The notes beneath the pieces are model-generated. The model was not told the origin of the DNA and searched no databases. It saw only the letters and a program-made list of their open reading frames with translations. This document shows positions 1 to 11,600 of a stretch of DNA of 64,000 bases, piece by piece; within the stretch, counting starts at the first letter, position 1, and each line of letters starts with the position of its first letter. The stretch is from positions 16,742,294-16,806,293 of the forward strand of contig NC_054536.1 of assembly GCF_017654505.1 (NCBI RefSeq). The letters run 5' to 3'. The DNA is from Polyodon spathula (Eukaryota > Chordata > Actinopteri > Acipenseriformes > Polyodontidae). Made by a program: the position numbers and the translations under genes.

Positions 1-42
1 AGAACAACTGCCCTCAGAAGTAAGGTTCAAATTTGTCTCCAG

Positions 43-200
43 CCTCAGGGACAGTCGTTTCTGTCCCCACCTCTCCAGCCTCAGGGACAGTCGTTTCTGT
101 CCTCACCTCTCCAGCCTCAGGGACAGTCGTTTCTGTCCCCACCTCTCCAGCCTCAGGGACAGTCGTTTCTGTCCCCACCTCTCCAGCCTCAGGGAAAGGG
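43..200. repeat. 36-bp minisatellite, about 4.4 units
   Basis: Units start at 43, 79, 115, 151 and 187 (the last partial). Each begins CCTCAGGGACAGTCGTTT and is 36 bp long, a multiple of three, so both strands stay open by chance. The matching places in units B and C hold a single unit with one or two changes. Confidence 0.95.
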
Positions 201-366
201 ATTACCATTTTTCACATTTGATTTGGCTTCAATAAATCTGGCTTTAAAAAAAAAAGTTTACATACTTGGTGCTTGTCTCTTCTGTCCTTTTTAGTGCCTC
301 AAGTTGTGTTTTCACCACTGCATTATGTGGCAGATGTGGTTGTTGATTTTCCAGAATGCCTTCTAC

Positions 367-1260
367 AAAACAATGGAAATTCAGTGGCAAAAACTTTATT
401 AAAGAAACATTAAGGTTTGGTTGCAAAACTCTAAAAGATTAGGAAATTTCAAGTTAAGGTACCCACGCAACCTTAACTCTGCACCCGTATGTATGTTTTT
501 TCTGTCACACGTCGCATCACATATGACATCATCAATTACATCACTAAGCACATGACATATTCTCCCCGAAAACTGGCCATACAGACATACCACTGGGAAA
601 TCACAGTCCTTGCGATTGGTAACCTTCACTAACTCCATTAACATTCCCGTAACGCTTGCTGTCAAGCTAATTATTCTACCAATGTTCTAAGTAAAACCAA
701 TAAACTCACAATACAGTAGTGCTATATAATAAATTTGAGACTATGTATTACTGGAACTAATGCTGAACAAGCAATATTTCTCCAAACGCTATCAGCCATA
801 TTCATACCAACAAAATTCTGGAATTGCAACATTGGCTTTGTTATATAAACTGCACTGTTTCATGTGGTAAAAGGAGACACCGCATTTTCTGCAGTATGTA
901 TGCGTTTGCAATGTGATTAACCATTGTTCTTTCAAACTTTACAGTTGACTATGAATGCTTGCTAACATACTGTTACGTTGGAAGCCAATTACGTCATTAA
1001 AATGTTTAGGTACAATTGCAGATTTCTGCAGTTTCTGAACATGTTACCAATGACAAGGACAAAGTTTTCCCACTGTTATGTCTCTATGGCCAGTCTTTGG
1101 GGAGAATTTGTCATGTCGTTGCTGATGTCAAGGGTAACGGGAAACATATACATAAGGGTGCAGTTAAGCTTGCGTGGCTACCTTAAGTTGCAATTTCCTA
1201 ATCTTTTCCACTATTACAACAAAATCTTAACGTTACTTCAAATAAGTTTTTCCCATTGAA
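367..1260. repeat. Diverged fold-back inverted repeat (unit A)
   Basis: The stretch from about 367 to 660 matches the reverse complement of about 970 to 1260 along nearly its whole length, with many substitutions and small gaps. Paired landmarks include TTCTCCCCGAAAACTGGCC on the left against the complement of GGCCAGTCTTTGGGGAGAA on the right. The loop between the arms is about 300 bp. This structure explains why both a minus-strand and a plus-strand short reading frame encode look-alike peptides. It may be an old fold-back or MITE-like transposon. I see no clear terminal motif or target duplication. Confidence 0.7.
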
Positions 1261-1453
1261 AATATATACGTACTATATAGTTATAGTAATGAGCACAGGC
1301 GTTCTGGACCCGCTTTTCACTGCCAGAGGCTTCACAACGTGCAGCTGACGGCGCTGTCTGCGTACAGCCGAGCAGCAGGGGAGTGGGGTATAAGAACATA
1401 AGAAAGTTTACAAACGAGAGGAGGCCATTCGGCTCATCTTGCTCGTTTGGTTG

Positions 1454-3280
1454 TTAGTAGCTTATTGATCCCAAAATCTCATCAAGCAGCTTCTTGAAGG
1501 ATCCCAGGGTGTCAGCTTCAACAACATTACTGGGGAGTTGATTCCAGACCCTCACAATTCTCTGTGTAAAAAAGTGTCTCCTATTTTCTGTTCTGAATGC
1601 CCCTTTTTCTAAACTCCATTTGTGACCCCTGGTCCTTGTTTCTTTTTTCAGGCTGAAAAAGTCCCTTGGGTCGACACTGTCAATACCTTTTAGAATTTTG
1701 AATGCTTGAATTAGGTCACCACGTAGTCTTCTTTGTTCAAGACTGAACAGATTCAATTCTTTTAGCCTGTCTGCATATGACATGCCTTTTAAGCCTGGAA
1801 TAATTCTGGTCGCTCTTCTTTGCACTCTTTCTAGAGCAGCAATGTCTTTTTTATAGCGAGCTGACCAGAACTGAACACAATATTCAAGATGAGGTCTTAC
1901 TAGTGCATTGTACAGTTTTAACATTACTTCCCTTGATTTAAATTCAACACTTTTCACAATGTATCCAAGCATCTTGTTAGCCTTTTTTATAGCTTCCCCA
2001 CATTGTCTAGATGAAGACATTTCTGAGTCAACAAAAACTCCTAGGTCTTTTTCATAAATTCCTTCTCCAATTTCAATATCTCCCATATGATATTTATAAT
2101 GTACATTTTTATTTCCTGCGTGCAGTACCTTACACTTTCCTCTATTAAATGTCATTTGCCATGTGTCTGCCCAGTTCTGAATCTTGTCTAGATCATTTTG
2201 AATGACCTTTGCTGCTGCAACAGTGTTTGCCACTCCTCCTACTTTTGTGTCGTCTGCAAATTTAACAAGTTTGCTTACTATACCAGAATCTAAATCATTA
2301 ATGTAGATTAGGAAGAGCAGAGGACCTAATACTGATCCCTGTGGTACACCGCTGGTTACCACACTCCATTCTGAGGTTTTTCCTCTAATCAGTACTTTCT
2401 GTTTTCTACATGTTAACCACTCCCTAATCCATGTACATGTGTTTCCTTGAATCCCAACTGCGTTCAGTTTGAGAATTAATCTTTTGTGCAGGACTTTGTC
2501 AAAAGCTTTCTGGAAATCTAAATAAACCATGTCATATGCTTTGCAATTATCCATTATCGATGTTGCATCCTCAAAAAAATCAAGCAAGTTAGTTAGGCAC
2601 GATCTCCCTTTCCTAAAACCATGTTGACTGTCTCCCAGTACCTTGTTACCATATAGGTAATTTTCCATTTTGGATCTTATTATAGTTTCCATAAGTTTGC
2701 ATATAATAGAAGTCAGGCTTACTGGTCTGTAGTTACCTGGTTCAGTTTTGTTTCCCTTTTTGTGGATCGGTATTACGTTTGCAATTTTCCAGTCTGTCGG
2801 TACCACCCCTGTGTCAAGAGACTGCTGCATGATCTTGGTTAGCGGTTTGTAAATTACTTCTTTCATTTCTTTGAGTACTACTGGGAGGATCTCATCCGGC
2901 CCAGGGGATTTGTTTATTTTAAGAGCTCCTAGTCCCTTTAACACTTCTGCCTCAATTATGCTAAAGTTATTTAAAACTGGATAGGAACTGGATGACATGT
3001 GGGGCATGTTGTCAGTATCTTCCTTTGTAAAAACTTTTGAAAAGTAATCATTTAACATATTTGCTATTTTTTTTTCTTCCTCTACGATTTTGCCATTTGT
3101 ATCTCTTAAACATTTAATCTCCTCTTTGAATGTTCGCTTGCTGTTGTAATATTGGAAAAACATTTTGGAATTGGTTTTAGCTCCTTTAGCAATGTTCATT
3201 TCTATTTCTCTCTTGGCCTTTCTAACTTCCTTTTTGACTTGCGTTTGCAGTTCTGTGTTTTGTCTGTTATTCTGACCCAT
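1454..3280 (-). CDS. CR1 ORF2 reverse transcriptase portion (608 codons open)
   Basis: This is the reverse transcriptase of the CR1-1 LINE, which copies the element RNA at a nicked chromosomal target. The frame is open for 608 codons. Visible RT signatures are a PGPDEI block, GVPQGSVLGPLLF, and the catalytic FADD at residues 341-344. The C-terminal part carries the family's LVRPHLEYCVQFWS and RVWNQLPS blocks. The apparent start methionine is only where the frame opens after the internal deletion, not a natural start. The endonuclease that normally precedes it is in another frame and mostly deleted, so autonomous movement is unlikely. Confidence 0.9.
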   Translation of the reverse strand: MGQNNRQNTELQTQVKKEVRKAKREIEMNIAKGAKTNSKMFFQYYNSKRTFKEEIKCLRDTNGKIVEEEKKIANMLNDYFSKVFTKEDTDNMPHMSSSSYPVLNNFSIIEAEVLKGLGALKINKSPGPDEILPVVLKEMKEVIYKPLTKIMQQSLDTGVVPTDWKIANVIPIHKKGNKTEPGNYRPVSLTSIICKLMETIIRSKMENYLYGNKVLGDSQHGFRKGRSCLTNLLDFFEDATSIMDNCKAYDMVYLDFQKAFDKVLHKRLILKLNAVGIQGNTCTWIREWLTCRKQKVLIRGKTSEWSVVTSGVPQGSVLGPLLFLIYINDLDSGIVSKLVKFADDTKVGGVANTVAAAKVIQNDLDKIQNWADTWQMTFNRGKCKVLHAGNKNVHYKYHMGDIEIGEGIYEKDLGVFVDSEMSSSRQCGEAIKKANKMLGYIVKSVEFKSREVMLKLYNALVRPHLEYCVQFWSARYKKDIAALERVQRRATRIIPGLKGMSYADRLKELNLFSLEQRRLRGDLIQAFKILKGIDSVDPRDFFSLKKETRTRGHKWSLEKGAFRTENRRHFFTQRIVRVWNQLPSNVVEADTLGSFKKLLDEILGSISY

Positions 3281-3625
3281 ATTGATTCGGTTTTATTTTC
3301 TTTGTCCAGGTATAACACCTGTGCTTCAAGACTGTTTCTTATGTATAGCGCTACCCCTCCTCCTCTTCTGTCCTGCCTGTCTTTCCTATACAGTGTATAC
3401 CCACAAATATTATATTCGTCCCCATCACTCTCAGACAACCACGTTTCTGTAACACCTATCACATCATAGTTACCTGTTAGTGCAGTAGCTTCAAGTTCTA
3501 GAATTTTGTTTCTGATACTTCTAGCATTTAGATAAATACATTTAATGGTTGTCTTACCTGAGTTGTTGTTCTTGTTTTGATGCGGTCTCCCTTCTGTTTT
3601 TTTGTTGATTTCTCCCCCCTTCCTT
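3202..3625 (-). pseudogene. CR1 ORF2 endonuclease remnant
   Basis: Only the first part of the apurinic-type endonuclease is left. It includes an N-terminal LNARSIRNK block and VIGVTETWLSESDGDEYNI, where the TE pair holds the family's metal-binding Glu. The frame then runs into the reverse transcriptase region in a different phase. The intact counterpart in the 24.6-28.1 kb element shows that about 0.7 kb, including the GDFNFPHI block, was lost here. Confidence 0.8.
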
Positions 3626-3626
3626 T

Positions 3627-4574
3627 CTAGTTTAAATGCTTCTGAACCTGCTCGAGGATCTTTTCTCCAAGTAGACTGGTTCCCTTGTTATTTAATTGCA
3701 GTCCATCCCGTCTATACAGATAGTCCTCGTTGTAGAATGTGGTCCAATGATCAAGATAGGTGAAGCCTTCCCGAGTGCACCACGTCTTCAGCCATTCGTT
3801 TTGATTAATTATTTCCAGCTGTCCATATGGTCCTTTGCAAGGTGCGGGAAGTATACCAGAAAATACCACAGTTTTGGTTTTCTCTTTTAATTTCTTTCCT
3901 AGCTCTCTGAATTTGTTTTGCAGGGATTTTGGTCTGTCTCTTCCAATGTTGTTTGTACCAATGTGGACAACTACTACCGGGTCGTCTCCTGTTCGTTCTA
4001 GGAGCCTGTCCACGTTTTCAGTGATGTGCTTGACCGAGGCTCCCGGAAGGCAGCACACTGTTGTAGTAAGGGGGTCCAAACTGCGAATTGAACTTGCTGT
4101 GTTTCTCAATATGGAGTCCCCAAAAATCATGACCTCCCTTCTTTTTGCTGTCTGGTCACCACTGTCAATAGGGTCCTGGATGTTGTTCCTTTCATTCTCT
4201 TGTTGTTGGTTCTGCTCATCAAAATTCTGAAGTGACTCAAATCTGTTGGTTGTTTTGATTTCTGGTGGTTGTGTTTGACGAAGTTTCTTTTTTTCCCTGC
4301 TTCTGCCTCCCTGAACCCAGCTGTTCTGACCTTCTATCTCCCTGGTGGCTTTCAGTCTGTTAGGAGTGACACAGACTTCCATGAATTGTGGGTGTGCCAG
4401 TTCCTCAAGATCCTGTTGCTGTCTCACTTCTTCCAGCTCCATTTCTAGCATACTTACTAGTTCATGCAAATCCTGGATCGCGCTGCACTTTACGCACACT
4501 TGGTTTAGCTCCACTGGGTTTTCTCGGATTTCCCAAATCAAGCAGGTGTCACAGATTATTGGCTTGAAGACCAT
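3627..4574 (-). CDS. CR1 ORF1 protein with SGNH-esterase domain (315 aa)
   Basis: ORF1 of the CR1-1 LINE, probably an RNA-binding and membrane-lipid-linked accessory protein. Residues 8-30 carry paired CxxC motifs (CDTC and CVKC), followed by a coiled-coil-like segment rich in E, L and Q. The C-terminal half is an SGNH-type esterase: block I FGDSIL at 151-156 and block III HIGTNN at 204-209. The catalytic Asp-His pair should sit near DGLHLN, but here it reads DGLQLN at 290-295, so the histidine is replaced by glutamine. The second CR1 element keeps DGLHLN. The frame is otherwise complete and ends before ORF2. Confidence 0.85.
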   Translation of the reverse strand: MVFKPIICDTCLIWEIRENPVELNQVCVKCSAIQDLHELVSMLEMELEEVRQQQDLEELAHPQFMEVCVTPNRLKATREIEGQNSWVQGGRSREKKKLRQTQPPEIKTTNRFESLQNFDEQNQQQENERNNIQDPIDSGDQTAKRREVMIFGDSILRNTASSIRSLDPLTTTVCCLPGASVKHITENVDRLLERTGDDPVVVVHIGTNNIGRDRPKSLQNKFRELGKKLKEKTKTVVFSGILPAPCKGPYGQLEIINQNEWLKTWCTREGFTYLDHWTTFYNEDYLYRRDGLQLNNKGTSLLGEKILEQVQKHLN

Positions 4575-4671
4575 GTTGAGGTTTTTTTTTTTTTTGAAGT
4601 TTAGTTTCTTCTGCAGCCGTCAACCTGCTTCGAAACTGCTCTGTACTTTTCCACGCCTGTACTACTCCCAC

Positions 4672-5616
4672 TTATGTTGGGGATTCATGTAACTCTACTA
4701 TATTTGCATTCATAGTTGTTCATTATTGCTTGCTTTTTTTAAAAAATTGTTCTATTCTTTCCCATATTTGGTTCAAGCAATTGATAATGGGTTTTGGGGG
4801 CGTGTCATCCTGGGAGGCAGGGTAGCGCTCCAGGGTGGGGAGAAGCCGCCTGCGACGGAGCGCAGGGAAGCAGTGAGCGATACTGAAACCGCTCTGTTGG
4901 GTTCCAGTTTGCTGCTCGTAAAACAGAGCTTTCACAGCATGCATCTATGGCCTGTCTTTGCTAGAACTCAACAACCAAGGCTGTCAGCACTGCTGTGTTT
5001 GACAATTCCAGGAAGCTGTTCTTTGGAATGCAGCAAGCACCTATATAGAAGTTTGAGAACATTGAGACAGGAAGAGGTTTGGGAAAACTGCTTTTACAGT
5101 GCAGGAAACAGCCCCTAGGCCTGCTCAGAATTGATTTGTGCATCTCAGTAACGTAGGTGACTGAAAGCAGAGCTTTCCATTACACAAAGCTCATAGCCAC
5201 GGGCACAGCATATGTGTTGATATCACACATTGGAAGCCACTCAGTGATGGGGGAAAGAAAATAAACCCTTGGAAGTCACCAAGCCTTTTGAGCCACAGGT
5301 TTGCAGGAATGTTCACATGACACCAGCCCCTTTAGCATCCTTTAATACTACAGCTGCACAGTACAATGTCTTTGAAGAGAAGGACCAATTGATATTGGAA
5401 ATACAGGTCATGGCTAAAAGCATCACATTCGTTTAGCAAGCAAATGCATTGCAGAGCAAGTTACCGAAAGAGGACACAAATGTTAGCTTAAGACTGGAGG
5501 CATCCAATACCCCAGACCTTACTCCGTTTATTCAGAGCCTTTGAAGCATCAATAAATGAAAGAGTGAGATCTAGCCACAAAAAACAACCCCACACACAAG
5601 TTTACACATTCAAGTT
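4672..5616. other. Intergenic spacer 3' of ZPAX copy A
   Basis: Unit-specific DNA between the CR1-1 insertion and the ZPAX poly(A) signal, matched almost base for base in unit B (32,158-33,107). It contains a short 130-codon frame on the plus strand that is open in A and B, but unit C has lost half of it and no protein family is recognisable. I see no gene here. Confidence 0.7.
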
Positions 5617-5622
5617 TTTATT
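5617..5622 (-). terminator. ZPAX copy A poly(A) signal AATAAA
   Basis: A minus-strand AATAAA lies 11 bases after the TGA stop codon at 5634-5636, which implies a very short 3' UTR. Very short 3' UTRs are common for ZP mRNAs. The same signal is at 33,108-33,113 in unit B and 57,876-57,881 in unit C. Confidence 0.8.
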
Positions 5623-5633
5623 AGAGAGAGTCA

Positions 5634-8600
5634 TCACACAGCTTTGGCAGCAAAAACTACAACAGCAAGTAGAAGAACTCCCACTGCAACTGCCAAGACT
5701 GGAATATAGGGGGCCAGATGAGTCTCACCTGAAAGCAGACAGACAATGGCAAGTATTAGGACCGTGAGGAAGCTACACAATACCCAACACGTCCACTGGG
5801 GAACGAGGCAGTGCTAGTTAGCAAACACAGCTATTGCTTACATTCTACACAGTGCCTGGGACAAGCATTTGATCTCTAGAAACTACAGCCCCTGCCTGTG
5901 CCATATTGGCTCTAGGTTCCCTTTGGAGCAATACATGAAGCTTGCCACGCAAGCGCCAAAGCGGCAGCAGTTTCCTACCCTTCTCCATCACCATGGAGAT
6001 GGAACTCAAATACAAAGGCAGGCAGGAGATTAGCATCTTTGTGCTTTACTGCTTACCGGCTGCTTCCCCCTCGGGTACAATTTGGACTGGTCCAGCAGAA
6101 GCATAGCCTTTGACAGAGTCAGCCAGCTCAACACTGCGGCCTGGAAGACATAACCCAAAAGGAGGCGTTAGATCCAAGGAGCAATTGAGAGTTTTATAGA
6201 ACATACAATGGGCATCCTATCTACTGCAGGAGAGGTCAGATACCATGCCTACCTGATCTTTTATCTCCAGCAGTACAGGTCTTATTGCAGACACCTGCCT
6301 TCTCAGAAGCACAAACCACAGCTAGACAATGGAAGTACATCTGCAAAACAGGAAGGGCAGGTCAGGCAGTTGGAGCCAGAGTTCAGTCAAACACACAGCC
6401 AGCCAATATTTCAGCCTGTAAAAGCTATTCTAGAGCAGGACTGCCCCCCCCCTCCCAAAACCTGGAGTAGCTGGATGTCCATTAACCCCAGGGTGAGACT
6501 GCAGATCAAAAGGCTCAGTATTGAGCTCGCCGAATGCCACCAACCTGTTGCCACAGGGCATGGTTTTCAACAGACAGAGCCTGGATCTCAAGCCTCTTCA
6601 GGTGGTGGGGGCTCTTTGCGAGAGCGCTGGCAGACACTGGGTGGAACTGGGTCTTGTAGGAGTCTCCACTGGCCAGGCAGCTGCAAAGAAGGAAGACACA
6701 TTAGAAGGCAATGACACACTGGGTTTCAAGGCATGGCGCTTGATGGGTGAACAGGAGGCATGTATTTTAGGAAAGGACTGCATCCTAAAGCCGCCAAAGA
6801 CTTACACGTTTGTTATTGTGACGATCGGTCAAATATGTGCCATGTGTTCAACTGAAAATAAACATTGCCACAAGATAAAGGGGCAGCGACATTAGGATTT
6901 CCAGGATCCAGGTAGCACTGCTAGTGGATGGCGGGAGAGGAAGGAGTGTCCGAGTCAGAAATCATTTAAAAAGTTATGGCGGTTTGACAATTAACCATGG
7001 CCAGGTTTGGTTGTTTCCTAGAGTAAGTGTGCAAATAAATTAGTTCATAGAACTACCTACTGCTGTGGAGGTCATGACGACCAGGTTCCCGGGATTGGGT
7101 TTGAAACAAAGAATGCTTAGGAGTTTTTCCTAGAGGATGGTACGATTACACGGACTTGGAACTAGATCTCAAGTTTACTTTGAGCACTGGAGAGAGAGAG
7201 AGAGTTTACTTATTTTTTCCCCCCTCAGTATAAGCTGCAGGGTTTTTTTTACTTGCCACGACTAATGACAATCCGAGTGTTTGCATGGAATGGAGAATGT
7301 TTCTTTCCTTACTGGTTCTCAAACCCCTGTGCTCAGTGAATATTGGGTTGTCATTTCTTCCCCATTGCTTGTACTGAATGCTTGGCTCGGTACAATGTTA
7401 CACTGGCTTGGTTCGTTTTGGGATGTGATCTTATGCAATAAATATTTATTGCATATTCCAAGACTAGTGGCATTCCAATGAATAGAAAGACCTTATTTCA
7501 TGGTCTTTGACCATCTATTACTTGACCACCTCGAGTGGTCAGCAATTGATTGTGTACACTGAAGACAAATCATACAATACATTTATTGGGTGCAATATTT
7601 ATACATGCAATTTGTTCACCACTATTGAATACCTTCATCCTAAAATGCAATTAGACTATGCTCTGATCTTCCCAGCAAGACGGTTATAGACCAGTTAATT
7701 GACCAATTTGTTAGGTAAATTGCTATGTTGGCTTTGTCCATGGAACAAACACAGCTAGCAGCAGCAACATGTAGGATTCCTGAACACGAAACCTACCCAA
7801 AGAGTATGTAAAACTGGATACAGATAAGCATCAGTACCACAGTATAAATTAACCGTCTTTCAAACTGGGTAATGAGGTTTCAGCAAACCCTAGTTTAAAA
7901 AGAAATTGGGGTAAACACTCCAGTGCCTCAAAAAAAAAAAAGAAAGGCCACATGTAGTTCCCACCAGAGGGAAAAGGCCATTGCACAGACAGGATTACAA
8001 GTCACGTATATTTAGGCAGCCAGGTTATGATGCAATGCAACCGTTACTGCAAGTCCACAGCACAGTAAACATTAGCAAGCAAAGTTTAGCCCTCTGCCAA
8101 GCTGGCATAAAATGACAATGAAACTCCAGCTCAGTACTATCTGAGCGCTTACTCTTGTAGCCTCCACCCCCTTACCCATCAGTGATCAGGTCCCATTGAG
8201 GGGTGGCATCCAGTTCAGGGGTCTCTGTGGCCCAGCAGTCCTGCAGGATGAGGTGGTCAGCCAAGTTCTGGTGATGGAGGAGCCCAACCTCCAGGAACAA
8301 GGGCTCCAGCCCAGACTTGGACACAGGGAACTCGGGATAGAACTGGGAGAAGGTCACATCTGGTGGGAGGGGGAAGAGGAGAAAAGACAGACCGTCCATC
8401 ACTGCTATGCTTTTACAGCTCTTTGTGCATAGCCACCATTCCTGGTGGGTAAGGGATCAAAAGACCAGAACAGAATTGGGCCATTAAAGTGAATTGAGAA
8501 TGAAGGCATGTACCAGATACCAACCTCTTGCTAGACGGGCCTTCAGATTCAAGACATCCGTGGCTTTCTTCTGGCCTGGGAAACCAAGAATTGGAGTCAT

Positions 8601-11600
8601 AGTAGTAGGTTCATACTGGTAGTCAGGATAAAGTTTACTAATAGTGTCCCAGGACTGGGCAAGCTAAAACTAGGCACTAGAAGCCATACCCGTCTGCCCA
8701 GAGCTGTAAGGGTGGAACTGCAGGGATCCAAGACCTCTTCCAATGGAGGAGGCAGGGACAGCCCGTCTTTCAGCTACCAGTTTTATAGTGTCATTGAGGG
8801 GGTAGCGGCAACGGATTGTCAGCCTAGGAGAGAGAGAGAGAGAGAGAGTTCCACAGAATCACGTAGTTTGATAGTCTTTTCAAATACGCATGTCTAAATG
8901 CTAGTTTATGAAGTGGTTCCTTCAGAATTAATCTTTACAGCAAGTAGACACACGTAGGACAAAACTAATGGAAACACCAAGTCCATTGAAAACAAGGGCT
9001 TCCACACAGGTGTGGCTCATGTGTTAAGCCAACATCCAGCATGCTTAGGGTCATTTATAGACATGCTGGACAGGTTTGGTTGCCTAGAATTATGGCGAGC
9101 ATGGCAGCAAGAGGAGACCAGACTTTGAAATGGCAATTGTTGGGGCACGTTTGGCATGAGCTTCAGTGACCAGAACAGCTCAACTTGTGGATGTTTCACT
9201 ACCAATGTTTAAGGTTATGTGGGCATGGAAGTCCAAGGGAAACAAAAAAAGGAAGCACACACTCCAGGATTGAGAGAGCCATGCAATAATCCAGAGTGCA
9301 TGGCAGACACAGGAGAGCAACTGCAGATCAATGACAGCAAATTAACCTGAAGCTTGAGCAACCAGTTCCATGAACAATCCACCAAGAACGCCACAAAGCA
9401 GGATACCAGTCTGGTTACAGTGCACAAAAAGCTCATCACATCTGCCAATGCTTGTTTGCAAGTCCAGGCAATGGACTACCGAGCAGTCGAGAAATGAGAT
9501 ATGGTCAGATGAAGCCACCAGGTTAAACAAATGGAAGAGTGCATGTGTGGCACCAACCTAAAGAACTCTACAGCTCCAAGTGCTTGGTTCCAACAGGGAA
9601 GGGTTCTGGTGGTTCCGTAGCGTGGGGCACATTTTCCTGGCATGGTTTGGGTGCACTCATTCCCTTAGAAGGCAAGCTCACTGCCAATGCGCTACTGATC
9701 ATCTTTGCCCCCCCAATTGCATTTTCCTGCATTGGTGGGATGTCTTCCAGGATGACATTGCCCCTGCATCCACACAGCACGTGTGGTCCCCCAGTGGTCT
9801 GAGGACCAGGACCCTGATCTTCGCCATGACATATGGATTTTATGGGAGTGACGCCCGAGAGTGTTTTCCACCTACAAGCAACCACGTGCAAATTGATTGA
9901 CTGGTGGAAGAATGGTGCCACATCACTCCTGGAATTCTGCAGAGGCTGCTAGACTATGCCACAGCACATACAGGCCATACGTGGTGGGCCAACACCCTAT
10001 TAAGTTAGGTTACATTGTCCAAGACCTGTAGTTGGTTAACTACTGGACAGCTTGCCCCCAGTCTGAATACACTGCCACCGACTTCAGCAGTGTCCATTTC
10101 AGGTAGTTGTGTTCATCCTCACCTGTATTCAGAGTCCCTGGTGATGACTGGAGCATTGGCTGGGAATAGCGCTCTGGTATACACCACCTCATTCTCATAG
10201 ATCAGGTAGTTCTCCACAATCTGAAACATTGCCACAACATCAAGCCATTAATACAAAGTACCCCCCCTCCACCCCCCCGAATACTAGCCCCATTTGAAAA
10301 TCCTGTATTCCAACAACAAACCTAGAAGGCCAACAGGTGCTTGCACTTGGGCTTTCAAAACAGGCTAGTTAGACCTGGCAAGTCCACAGCACCTTTAGGG
10401 ATACTTACTGCTCCCAATACAGTTTACCAATACAAAACCTGTATAAAAAGGCCATTGCAATGATTTACAGCACCATGCTGGAAACCTCAGGTCACCTTGC
10501 TCCTGGTCCCACAGGTGTTGACACTGAAGGTGAAGAGAGCCCTGGTTGAGTCAAACTCTTTGGGTTTGCAGGTCTTGTCCAGCAGGGTGGTCTTGCCGGG
10601 TTCCACTACTGGTATGGGCTCCATGGTCACAGCCACCACCGTCATCACACCATTAGGCATGCACACTGGAGAGAAGGGGGTGAAGTTGAACCAGGACACA
10701 TTCAAAGAGAATTCGCTGCATGAACCAGTTCAAGATTGCCACACCAGTCATGTGCCAAGTGGCCTCTAGAGGATACCTACAGCTATGACCAGAAGTCTTG
10801 TACAAGCACCCTGTAGAACCATCCCATTTCTCTTTAGTCAAGCCTAAAGAGAAAACATTACATAGCTCTTTGTAGTCCATCCCCCATATATACTGCATGA
10901 CAAGACTTCAAACCCAATGCAGCTTATTGGGTTACTCAAATCCTACAAATCTAGGTGATGCACACGTTCTGTGCCAGAACTGTAGGTGGTCTCACACCAG
11001 TCTGTTCTAAAAGGATCATGCTATGGTGCAGGCTTACTTGCAGAAGCATCACCCAAATGATACCAGTTGCTTGTCTGCAGACTGCAAGAGGCCAGGCAGA
11101 CCATTTAGAACTTGGAAAGGTGGCATTATGGATTGTTGCACTGAACTGCAAGCAACATCATGGTCAGTGGAATATTCTTTCTAGCAATGGAGAAGGAGCC
11201 TGGTACAGCTTGTTTATAGCCAACGTGTGTACAAGTGGCATGGCATACAAGACAGAAAGTCCAGCCCACTTTGTACAGCTTCTTACCCAGCAGCTGCTTG
11301 GTAGCAAACTGACAGCGCTGTACAGAGGACAGCACTGCCGACAGCGTCCTGATATCCACCAAGGTCAGTTCTACTCGAACAAAGAGGCCTCGGAGGGAGA
11401 TATCCTGGAAAAGGAGACAAGCAACATTCCTCAAAATAGCCAGCCCACTTTGAAGCACACCAACCCACAGAGGAGCAGGCTTTCCAGCCTAGTGGTGCCG
11501 GGAGAACTGCAGATTTAACAAGGTTTGGGTCTGCTCAAATACTAGGTACTAGTGTTAATGCACTAGAACAATGACTAGACAAGGTAATCCTACAACACCC

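Larger units (their letters stand above)
1391..4671 (-). mobile_element. CR1-type LINE (CR1-1), nearly full length with internal deletion
   Basis: A non-LTR retrotransposon on the minus strand. Its 3' end carries the octamer-type tail typical of CR1, seen on the plus strand as TAAGAACATAAGAAAG. ORF1 with an esterase domain lies 5' (4574 to 3627) and the reverse transcriptase ORF lies 3' (3280 to 1454). About 0.7 kb of the endonuclease region is missing compared with the second element at 24.6-28.1 kb. Unit B has the empty site (GAGTGGGTTATGTTGGGG near 32,157), so this is an insertion specific to unit A. No convincing target-site duplication is visible. Confidence 0.92.

Noticed and set aside
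43..200. CRISPR-like array
   Set aside because: The repeats are head-to-tail with no variable spacers, in a vertebrate genome.
33..221. Repetitive peptide frames on both strands at the window start
   Set aside because: Produced by a 36-bp minisatellite whose unit is a multiple of three.
978..1259. 93-residue plus-strand frame repeated in units A, B and C
   Set aside because: It lies on one arm of the fold-back repeat. The complementary arm gives a similar frame on the minus strand, so openness is a by-product of the inverted repeat. No family is recognised.
3835..4230. 131-residue plus-strand frame
   Set aside because: Antisense shadow of CR1 ORF1.
4726..5118. 130-residue plus-strand frame open in units A and B
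   Set aside because: Half of it is deleted in unit C, and there is no recognisable domain or signal. Conservation reflects recent duplication.
6521..6895. 124-residue plus-strand frame
   Set aside because: Antisense to ZPAX exon 20 and intron sequence. No family resemblance.
10955..11518. 187-residue plus-strand frame present in all three units
   Set aside because: It runs antisense through ZPAX exon 14 and its flanking introns. Its persistence is due to near-identity of the copies.
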